A DNA stretch of 64,000 nucleotides from Rhizaria sp. SCN 62-66. Its lineage: Eukaryota; Rhizaria, unplaced. Numbering within the stretch: the stretch's first letter is position 1; each line of letters opens with the position of its first letter. Below are positions 46,397-56,170 of the stretch, in pieces. Where the stretch lies: assembly GCA_001724265.1 (NCBI GenBank), contig MEDY01000018.1:1-64000 (forward strand), read 5' to 3'. Below the pieces are notes generated by a model, which did not search any database, had not been told where the DNA came from, and saw only the letters and a program-made list of their open reading frames with translations. Position numbers and translations under genes: made by a program.

Positions 46397-49300
46397 TCAC
46401 CGCTTCTTGCTCTGGCAGACGCGCCTCTCGGTGGCGAGCTGCGCCTCGACTGACACGAGTCGCTTCAGCAGCGACTGTAGCGCCAGGTGAACCTGCGACG
46501 CCAGCGGCCGCGCGCGCGGGTCCGTCTGCGTGCATGCGCGGACAATAGCTTGTACTTCCCACGGACAGTACATCGGCAGCTCGAGCCACTCGCCCGCCCC
46601 GCCCGCGCCGCCGTCGCCGCCGCCGCCGCCGCTGTTGTCGGAGCTGGTGAAGCTCGGGGTGCAAAGACCGCCGCTCAGGGAGCTGTGATCGGCGGGGGCG
46701 CTCTTGCCGGCGTCGGTGTCGCTGCCAGCGCGCGCGCGCAGGCGCGTGACGCCGGCGGCCGTGGCCGTGGCATTAGCAGCGCGGATGGTGGCCAGTGCGT
46801 CGAACGAGGGCGCCTGTGAGGCGTATATCTCCCACAGCACGATACCGAGCGAGAAGACGTCCGACGGCAAGCCGTACTCGCCCGTGGCGACCTCGGGGGC
46901 CATCCAAGATGCGGTGCCCATCATGCTCGTCATCAGACTGCTCGAGGTGAAGGTCGAGGAGCTGGGCAGAGTGGGGTACGCACTGCCGCCGCCGCTGGCG
47001 GATAAGGGGCTGACGTACGCTGTGAGACGACTGTGGGTGCCGTTGCCAAGAGCGCCCCCGCCGCCGTTGCCGTTGCCGTTGCTGTTTGAGATAGCGCTGC
47101 CGCTGATGGTGACCGTGGGCGTTAGCGGCGAAAGGGAAGCATTGTCGGGGCTCAGCACGCTGATGCTGCTGCTGCTGGTGCCAGGGTCGCTGCCGTTGTT
47201 CGACGACAGCGGCGCAGCAGTGCTAACGGCAGCGACGGACGCATTGCTGTCCCCTCGGCTATTCCCACTCGAGACGGAGTCAGCGTCGGAGCCGGTCGCC
47301 AAAGCAGATACAATAGGGGTCACCGACGGCTTGCCACCGAGAGCGGCGGCGCTAGAGCTGTCGTTGGGAGAGCTCACTGTGCGCGTATCGGCAGAGGGGG
47401 AAGGGGCGACCTTGCCAGCGCACGCCTCGGCCAGCAGCATCGCTGGCGTCTGGGCCACGGCAACGGCGCTCTGAATCGGACTCGCAGTCGCGGTGAAGCA
47501 GCGCTTGCTGCTCAAGACGGCGCTGGTCTTGGCGCCCTTGTCGGTGACGTTGGACTGCGAGGACATGACGATGCGGGAAATGCCGAAGTCGGTCAGCTTA
47601 AGCGTGCCGTCCGCAGCGACGATGTAGTTGGGGGACTTGATGTCGCGGTGGAGGATGCGGTGCGAGTGAAGGAACGCGACAGCAGCGGCAGCGTCACATG
47701 CCAGCCCCGTCTTGGTCGTGAGGGACCATATGTCGTTCGCGCTGCCCGGGCCGCACAAAGCGGCGATACCGCTCTTGTCGGCAGACGCGTTGGGACCCAG
47801 TCTCAGACTGGCGCTGCCATTGCTGACGGGCGTCGAGGGGGTCGCGTCACTGCCACTGTTGTTGTTGCTGATAATGCTGCTGTTCCCGGGGATCCCGGCC
47901 GGCGCCCCCGCCTGCCCACTATGGCCCGCGGTGGCGCCGGAGACCGCGAGCGAGCCTGTGGCGCTGCCCGAGAAGCTCGGCGAGCGGCTGAACGCGGCGC
48001 TGACCGGCGCGGGCACGGCACCGAGGTTGGGGCTGTCGGTGCGGCTCGTGTTGCGCGCAATACCCTTGCCTTGGGGAATGCCTGTGCCGTTTGCGCTGGC
48101 TGTGGAAGCAAGAGTGAAGTTGTCGCCAGCGGTGGTGGTGTTGTCGGTGGCGAGAGTCACGGAGCCGATTGTGACGATGCTAGATGCAAGGGAGCTTGCG
48201 CTGGGTGACCGTGAAATGGAACGCACACTCTGTTGGTCACTGTTACTGGCGTTGCTGCTGTTGGAAGTGTCGCCGGTAGGAGAAGCAAGCGCGGCTGCGC
48301 TGGGCGTCGAGAGAGTGATGCCGGTGTGCAGGGGAAACCACGAGGCCAGAATCGCCTCGTCCGTGTCGCCCACGCGGTCGATGATCTCGCGCTGCGCCTG
48401 GATGCGGTCAAACAGCGACCCGCCCTCACACAGCTAGGTGACTATGGCGACAGCGGGGGGAATCACGCAGAGCCCGTAGCAGCGGACCACGTTGCGGTGC
48501 TTGAGCGCGACGTGCATGACCGTCTCCATGGAGAACGCGCGGATCATCTCGGGCGTCAGATCCATAAAGCGCGTGAAGAACTTAGTCGCCACGTCGCGGC
48601 CCCTGTATCGCGCGCGAAAGACCTTGCTGAACGCGCCCTGGCCGAGGATCGCGTTCGCGTCGACTTTGAGCAGCGAGAACGGGATGATGTGGGCGCGGTT
48701 GTCTTCGATCAGGTCCTGCACTTCCGCCTGCAGCATCATGTCGTCCGCGTCGGCCAAAAGACCGAGCTCCAGCCGGTTCAGCACGGAGGTCTTGGTCGCA
48801 GGCGCAGGCGCGGGGCTAAACAAAATAAAATGAAACATTATTAGACGGCATAAATGAGTGATTAAAAAAATGAAATGTCGTAATAACGAATAAAACAAAA
48901 ATAAACTGTAAAATGAAGCACTTTTTTTCATGGTATTTGCATTATTTTGATGCATTATTTTGATCTTGATAACGAGACGTACGTTCCCGACTTCGAGCCA
49001 AAGATGCACGATTTGGCCTCGGCCTTGGCGCTACCGCTCGCACTCACAATTTGACTGGGAGTTGGGGACTTAACTCTCTCGCTGCCAATGCTGCCAAAGT
49101 TAGCACTGTCGCTGGTAGCAATTGCCTTATCGTGACTATTGATGCTGTTGTTGCCGGCGCAAGTGGGTGGGAGAGGCGTGATCGAGTTGGCCTTTGCACA
49201 AATGAGTCGACACTTGCCCATGCCTCTGGTCGACGCCGACGGCGACACCATCTCACCGCCATACACCTGCGCGACCCCGCTTTCGTCATGAGGATGCGCG

Positions 49301-50997
49301 GCGGCGTAAGCTGCGGCGGCCGCGGCCTCGGTCGCCGGGTCCAAGTCCGCCAGAGACATGCACTCCGCCTCCGCGCCACAGAGGGCGCCGCCGCAGCCGC
49401 CGTCGTCGTCGCCGTTAGCCGCAGCGCTGGCCGCGGCGTTGGCTGCGGCGACCTGGGGGTCGATGGGGTAGTCTGTGATGACGTGGTTGAGACTCTTCTT
49501 CTTGCCGTGACCCTTCGCGTACCCGCCGCTGCCATCACCACTGTGCGCAACAACGCTGACGACAGATCCAGTGGCAACGCTGCCGTCTCTGCTGCTCTTG
49601 CTGCTCGATTTCTTGCTCAGATGGCCGGAGTAGGTCTGCGGCAAGCCCTGGAACTGCTTCTTGCCCGGCGCATTCGCGTGGCCAGCAGCCGCGTTGTGAC
49701 CGTTGTTGCCCGTGTTGCCGTTGCTGGTGTTTTGGCCGAGCGCGGGGAGACTGCCGACGACGATGGGGGGAACATAGCTCCCCGACTGCGAGCGGGGGAA
49801 CTTAGACCGGCTCAAACCGGACTCCGACCTCTCAAGCCCGCCGCCGCCGCCGCCGCCGTGAGTGTCCAACAAAGCAGCGTCTAAGTTATTGCCATTGCCG
49901 CCGTTGTTGTTGTTTTTGGCGCCAGCGTAGTGGCTGTTGAGGCTGCGGTGACTGTGCGCGTACTTTTGACTGCCGTTGTAGTTAGCGTTGTGACCGTTGC
50001 TGGCGTCGCTGTCATCGTAGTCTGCGTGGTCAAAGCTCGCAGTTTGGGCAAGTCCTTCAGAGCCGCGGGTGCCGGTACCGTCGGCGAGCTGCGCGTACGG
50101 CCCCCACGCACTCTTGTTATTGCTGTTAGTGTTGTTGTTGTTGGCGGAAGCGCCAGGGCGGTTGCTCGGGTGCGTGATTGTGCCGTGGGCTAGCACCTGG
50201 GTACTTACACTGCCGCCCTCCTCAAGCGCCTGGAGAGCCTCTAAGTACCCCGACTTGCGGCGCAGCAGCCAGTCCCAGGCGTTGCCAAACTGCCAGTAGT
50301 AGCTGTCGGCACGGACCACGGCGAAGAGCAGCACGGGGAAGACGACGTCACAGACGCTCGAGGGGATGTAGAACAACATTTCGTTCACGGACACGTCTCC
50401 GAGCAGCAGACAGTAGAAAACGACCCAGAGGAGGCGGTAGAAGAACATGTAGAGCGAGAAGGGCACGATGGCGTCGCGCGGGGACATGGGCAGGGCGGGG
50501 AAGCGGGCCGCGATGAGAATGTAGAGGTGGAATAGTACCGAGATGGCGTGGTACGAGATGCAGTAGATGAGGTCGTTCTTCTTGTCAACTGTCACCATAA
50601 GGCCAAAAAAGATGCCTGTAAGGGGCCAGATGGTGGCGTAGCATAGCCCGCGGCGCAGCGCCGACTTGGCGATCGATTTCTGCAGGAAAAGCGTGGCGAA
50701 ACTGCCGCGTGGAAGCTCAAATGCGAGCCAGGTGATGGATTGAACCCACATCGGGACGGTCAGGTACAGGTACGACGCCGAGCTAAGGATCTCGAGCGCG
50801 ATGGTGAACAGGCACATCACCAGGACCGGTTTATAGAACGGCAGCAGGACATATCGCGCGCCGAGCATCTTGCCAGAGCGGGCGAGCTTCTCCTGGTGGC
50901 GCGTCTGCAGCACCAACGAGAGCCCGATCGCGATGCCGATGATGCGGGCAATCAGCGTGATAAGGAACTTGCGCTCCACAAACGTCGAGAACACCAT
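46397..50997 (-). CDS. 7TM receptor fused to a TKL protein kinase, one in-frame UAG
   Basis: Two exons, 50997-48983 and 48815-46397 (donor GTACGT, acceptor TTTAG, phase 2), give 1,477 codons ending TGA. Residues 1 to about 235 contain seven hydrophobic helices, from FLITLIARIIGIAIGLSLVL to DVVFPVLLFAVV, then RADSYYWQFG. A low-complexity linker leads to a kinase domain from about residue 705: G-loop LGQGAFSKVF, VATKFF (lysine), hinge VAIVT-UAG-LCEGGSLFD, catalytic loop HRDIKSPN, DFG, and APE in GTASWMAPEV, followed by DVFSLGIVLWEI. All catalytic residues are present, so an active tyrosine-kinase-like Ser/Thr kinase is likely. Large Ser/Ala/Gly inserts lie between the alpha-C/hinge part and the catalytic loop, and before the activation segment end. 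The UAG is codon 799. Such 7TM-TKL fusions are known in some protists; the ligand is unknown. Confidence 0.87.
48434..48436 (-). other. In-frame UAG at the kinase hinge (codon 799)
   Basis: It falls directly after VAIVT, at the gatekeeper+1 or +2 position where TKL kinases usually carry Glu, less often Gln (as in Raf). All motifs downstream of it are intact. Confidence 0.9.
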
Positions 50998-51644
50998 CGG
51001 GGGTCAGCGGACACGAGCGCAGCGGGCTGCGCAGAGACCAAGACTGTGTTTCGAACAAGGAGAGCGTCGAGATGCGATTGTAGCGCGGGCTGCAAGCGCG
51101 GGGTTAAAGCACGCTGGTTCGCGGTATGTGCGGGCTTCAAAAAGAGCCACGTGCACAAGAAAGCGGCTGCGTTCGGTTTGGACGAAGCTGGGAGAGAATA
51201 ATTGGCGGGGGTCGTCGGGTTAGTGAGTGGGACAGAAGTAGTGGATGAGACAGGGGATAGAAAGAAGGCCGAAAGGATAAAATCAGGGCAATACAATAGC
51301 GTGTTGATGTGTTAAATCTGAATTATAATATTTACACCTAAAGTAGTCGTTTTTTCAGAAGATAGCCTCAGAGACGGAATATACAGTTGACAATTGATCT
51401 CACAAGTTTTCGCGTCGTCGACCCTTTGACGACGACAAACCTCACCACGTAGCCCCAGCTAGCTGACTGGAGAGGAGCAATCCGCACAGTTTTGGACAAC
51501 GATATTAAGTCCTCTAAACGTATAGTTTATTTGTAGAATATAATAGCACGTCTTATGTATTATATCTCATGGGCATATGTATTTGTCGATTGTATCTACT
51601 TTAGTTTAACTTTTCCGACTGACGAACGAGAGCGCGCACTGCGA
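50998..51644. promoter_or_regulatory. Divergent promoter region
   Basis: 647 bp between the receptor kinase and the Nopp140-like gene. TATAATA occurs at 51324-51330 (facing the kinase as TATTATA) and at 51539-51545. The second lies only 10 bp before the ATG at 51555, so translation more likely begins at the ATG at 51645. Confidence 0.45.
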
Positions 51645-52537
51645 ATGTGGTCACGCTCCTTCGCCTCCCCTGCCGGGGCCAAGGCGCCTCCCGCCGGCAC
51701 TGTCTCTCAGTTCGGACTGACGACCGTTCCTGCCTCGCGCGTGACGGCCGGCCTGGGCGGCATTTGGGGCCGTACCATGCCCTTCGCATCCCCCGCGAAG
51801 CCCGCAGCCGCCCCTGCCTCCGCCGCCGCTGCCCCGGCGGCTGCCCCGGCGGCTGCCCCGGCGGCTGCCCCGGGCCCCGCCCGCGCTGCCGCCAACCAGT
51901 CCGTCTCCTTCCGGGCGTCCCCGCTGCTCGCCAGCCAGTCTAGCGCCGACACCGAGCCGTTGCACGCTGAAGAAGCTGCTGCCAGCAAGCCTGTTCTGAA
52001 TGTTGCGAAGACTGACAAGAAGGACAAGAAGGACAAGAAGGACAAGAAAGATAAGAAGGCCGCCGCCGCTAGCGCTGCTGCTGCTGCTCCTGAAGCTGCT
52101 GATGCTGCTGTCAACGACGTTGTCATCAAGATCGAGAAGGTTGTTGAAGTAGTTGCCAACGACAAGGCTGCCAAGCCTCCCCGGGCTAGCAGCAAGTCTG
52201 CTAAGTCCTCCGTCAAGATCCCTCCCGTCAAGATCGAGCCGAACGAGGTGAAGCAAGCGGACGCCGACGACGCCGCTGCGGTTGCGCGCATCGCCAGCAA
52301 TGCGATCAAGCCCACTGAAGCCGCCTCTGCCGCTGCTGCCGCTGCCGCCGCCGCTGCTGCTGCCGCTGCGATGATTGATACTGACGCTGCCCTGGCGCCC
52401 GCGGCTGAAGCTCCTAACCATGTCGCTGTCGCCGCTGCTGATGCTACGACGAAGACGAAAACGAAGGCGACTAAACGCGCCACAGCGTCCGCCGCTGACT
52501 CACAGTCGCAATCATCCTTTGCTGCTGCCGCCGCTGC

Positions 52538-52570
<33 letters not shown>

Positions 52571-52819
52571 GGCTTCCGAGTCAGCAGCAGCAGCACCTGC
52601 GCCTGTGACATCTGTCCCTGCGACCCCGGCACCCAAGGCCAAGCGTCCCCGCGTTGCCAAGACGGCCAACACACCCGCACCTCCATCTGCGAACAGTAGT
52701 AACGGCAACGCCAACTCTGCCTTACGTGATGACGACGTCATGCTCCCCGCTCCCCCCGCTGCGACCACGACTGCTGCTGCTGCGCATGTTGCTGGCGCCA
52801 ACCAGCAGGCGGCCGCGCG

Positions 52820-52859
<40 letters not shown>

Positions 52860-55682
52860 GCGTCTGCCGCTGCCTCTGCCGTGGCCGCGGCGACCGGGGA
52901 CGCATCGGCCGCCGCCGCTGCCGCGGTCAAGACGGAGGCGGCGATGGCGATGATGCTACAGGCCGTGAACGCGATCGCGAACCTCAGCCCAAACACCATG
53001 GGGAGCTTTCACTCTCACTCCAACTCCAGCTCGAGCTCCAACGGCGGTGGGATGATGGGCACTCCTGGGAAGCAGAGGGGCTCCATTGGCGGGAACCTGC
53101 TCGCAATGATGATGTCGCCTGCGAAGCACGATAAGAAGGACAAAAAGGACAAGAAGGAGAAGAAGGACAAAAAGGACAAGAAAGACAAGAAGGAAAGCAG
53201 CAGTCTTGGCGCGAGCACTCCCGCCCATGTCCACAGGAGTGAGAGCAAGAGCAAGGATAGTAACCGCAACAGCGGCCGCGCAATGAACGATGATGACGAC
53301 GACGACGACGGCTATGCTGACAACGACGGCGACGATAACCACAGCTCTGATTCGGCTTCTGCCTCTGCTGCCGCCGCCGCCGCTGCTGCTGCTGCTGCCG
53401 CTCCCGCTGTAGCTGTTGTTGTTGCCCCTCAGGCCCCCGCAGTGCGTTTGACCCGCGAAGAGTAGCAAGTCCAGCGCGCTGCCGCCAAAGAGGCCGCCAC
53501 CGCCGCCAAGGCCGCCGCGAAGCTTGCCGCGAAGGAAGCCGCCGCCGCCGCCAAGGCCGACGCGAAGACCGCCGCCAAGGAGGCCAAGGCGGCCGCGAAG
53601 GCCGATGCCAAGGCCGCCGCTGCCAAGGCCAAGGCCGACGCTAAGCAGGCCGCCCGGGAGGCCGCCGCGCAGGCTAAGGCCGAGGCGCGCGCGGCGGCCA
53701 AGGCTGAGAAGGCGCGGGCGCGGGCGGAAGCCAAGGCGGCGGTCAAGGCAGCGGTCGCGGGCACGATTGCTGCTCTTGGTGCCTCGAGAGGGGCTAACAG
53801 CCGCGAGTCGGCGGTGAAAGTGAAGCTTGAGCCCGGCGCGATTGCCATCGCCACTGGTAACAAGAATAGCAAGAGTACGAACGCGAGTGCGAGCCATGTT
53901 GCTGGCTCTGGCTCTGGCCCGATTGCTCCCAGTCGTGAGTCAAATGCTGGCGCTGAGACCGAGACTGAGTCTGAGTCAGACTCTGATACGGCGTCTGAGA
54001 CAGAATCTGACTCTGGGTCAGACTCAGACTCAGACTCTGATTCTGAGGCTGAGGCTGAGGCTGAGGCATAGGCTGAGGCGTAGGCCCCTGCTTCTGCGTC
54101 TGCGGCTGCGCCCGCGAAGTCTGGCTCCGAGACTGTTTCTGATTCCGACTTAGACTCCGAGACTGACTCTGACAGCGACAGCGACAGAGACGCTGACTAC
54201 GTAAGCAAGGCTTCTCGCCACAGCTCGGCCGCCGCCGCCGCGATCGCCGCCGCCGACGCCGCGGTGAACAAGAGCAAAAAGGCCCATACCCAGGCCCAGG
54301 CTAAAGCCAAGGCTATGGCGGACGATAGCGAGACCGCCTCCGACACTGACTCAGACACTGGCTCTGTCTCTGGTGCGAAAAGCTCTAAGGCGGCGGCCGC
54401 CAAGGCCACTGCTGCTGGCAAGAATGTGATCGCAGTCAAGAAGGAGCCTGCTGTTGCAGTTGTGACGGTCGTCGAGCCCAAGGCGAAACCTCTCACCAAG
54501 GCGCAGCAACAGAAGGCTGCCGCTGCCGCTGCCGCCGCTGCGGCTGCAAACTCTGAGACTGAGTCCGACTCGGACTCGGACTCAGAGCCCCAGTCAAAGA
54601 CGAAGGCTGCGGCAAAGACGGCTGGCTTGACTGGTGCAGCTGACGCAGCTGCTGCGAAGCCTAAGACTTCTACTCGTTAGACAAGCAACGTCGCTGTCAT
54701 CGCAAGTCCTGTCTCTAGCTCTGCTCCAGGATCCGCTACTACTGCTGGCTCTGCCTCTGCCTCTGCATCTGCGTCTGCGTCTGCGTCAAGGTCATCAGCT
54801 CCTGCGACGGCGGCTGCGGCTACGCTGTCCGTGGTGATCGCGCACACTGCCGCCGACCCAGTCATCGCCTCTCTTCCCTCCGTGTCCTCTGCGCTCTCCA
54901 CCGGTACACATGGGGGTACACATACCATCCCAGCTGGTCACCTGATTGCGTCGCGCCACATCCCGGGCGTCACCAACTTTTTTGGTCCTTGCCTCAGCTG
55001 GGCGCCGCGCCCTGTTTGGCCAGCCCACGACCGCGCGTCGCTGGGCGCCGTGGACGCGGTGCTTCCCGTCACGTCACACAGCTTCGTCGCAAAGTTCAGC
55101 AGTAGCTCGAGCAACAACAACAACAGCAGCAGTGACAGCGCAGTCGGCTCAAACTCTCACTCTAACTCTAGCTCTAGCTCTAGTGCGAGTGCGCGTGCGA
55201 GTATGGGTGATGGTGGTAATGCAGCCTCGTCTGGTGACGCCGCAGTCGCTGTCGCAGGCGGCGCAGGCGCAGGCGCAGTTTTGCCCCCGTTGGTGGCGGT
55301 GTACCGCGCTGTGACCAACGCCGCCCGCGCCGCTGCGACGGCCCCGTCGGTGGTGGCTTTCCAGCGGGAGCAACAGGCCGGGTACCGCAACCAGGCCGAC
55401 CGCGTCACGGGGTTCATGGCGCGCGCCGCGCGCTCCCACAACAGTTATAACAGCGGCAGTAGCAGCAGCGGCAGCAGCAATGTGAGGCCGGCGACTGGAG
55501 TGACCGTGAGCAGGGGGAAGAAGGTGTCCGGCCAGGAGTACCCGTACGGGCGGCTTGACTTGTTGACGGCGCCGGTGTGGGAGAGCGCGCTGCGGGACGG
55601 CGCCAGTGCGGGCGGCAAGGTGTGGGAGGACGCGAAGAAGCTTATGAGTGCAACGGCGTTGACGCAGGCTCGTAACGAGTGA
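51645..55682 (+). CDS. Nopp140-like Lys/Ala and Ser/Asp-rich protein, four in-frame UAGs
   Basis: One uninterrupted frame of 1,346 codons from ATG 51645 (MWSRSFASPAGAKAPPAG) to TGA, if TAG is sense at codons 607, 809, 813 and 1012. An in-frame ATG at 51555 would add 30 residues but sits almost on a TATA-like box. Content in order: Ala/Pro-rich start, (DKK) repeats, poly-Ala, a second DKKDKKEKK block, an acidic patch, a long Ala/Lys/Glu helix, then alternating acidic Ser-Asp-Glu stretches (e.g. SDSDSDSDSE) and Lys/Ala blocks, a second Ser-Asp array, and a more ordered C-terminus (VTNFFGPCLSWAPRPVW… and YPYGRLDLLTAPVWESAL). Alternating CK2-type acidic and basic repeats recall nucleolar Nopp140/Treacle, but no family motif is certain. 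Without UAG decoding the C-terminal ordered part would have no start. Confidence 0.75.
53463..53465 (+). other. In-frame UAG (codon 607) in Nopp140-like gene
   Basis: The context is LTREE-UAG-QVQRAAAKEAA, inside a charged helix that continues in the same frame. Confidence 0.85.
54069..54083 (+). other. Two in-frame UAGs (codons 809 and 813) inside a Glu-Ala repeat
   Basis: TAG at 54069-54071 and 54081-54083. The DNA alternates GAG and GCN codons; both TAGs take the slot that GAG holds elsewhere in the repeat. Confidence 0.9.
54678..54680 (+). other. In-frame UAG (codon 1012) in Nopp140-like gene
   Basis: The context is KTSTR-UAG-TSNVAVIASP. The frame stays open for 334 more codons to TGA. 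Confidence 0.82.
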
Positions 55683-56170
55683 AAACGAGTGGCTAGATGC
55701 AGTGAACATGCGAACAATAGACGTTGATAGTGAACTGTTCATGATATAAAAGTGTGGCTCTGTGGAATAATCGCCTAAACTTAATATTTATTGCTTTGTA
55801 ATACATCTATAGTCGAATATATACACCTTGATACCGCGTGTAATTTTGTTTTATGAGTTGAACTCACTGGTCAACGGGCGAGAGGCTCTTGGCAGTCCTT
55901 CAGCCACCTGACTAAATGTGTGTACCATGACTCAGAATGACCGTCAACAGTTGAACCACGAGACACCACATATTATTTATGTAACTAAATATCATTATTC
56001 TTTTTATTCGCTGCTCTAATATCGATTTACCTATTGTACTGCGACCTTTGCGACCGCGCACAGCTCTCGGGAACAAAGCCCGCCAGTCCCGGCTTTCCCC
56101 CTCTGACCCGCCCCTCGGCGCTTCAACCCACCACGAACTCTCTTTGCCTCGCCAACCCCCCGCGCCAAGA
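55683..56170. other. Spacer between two plus-strand genes
   Basis: 488 bp: the 3' flank of the Nopp140-like gene and the promoter of the helicase. A TTTATTCGCTGCTCTAATATC stretch around 56001-56021 is the only promoter-like sequence I see. Confidence 0.4.

Noticed and set aside
51707-52999. Minus-strand 430-codon Ala-rich frame
   Set aside because: It is the antisense of poly-Ala (GCN) codons in the Nopp140-like gene, which stay open on both strands.
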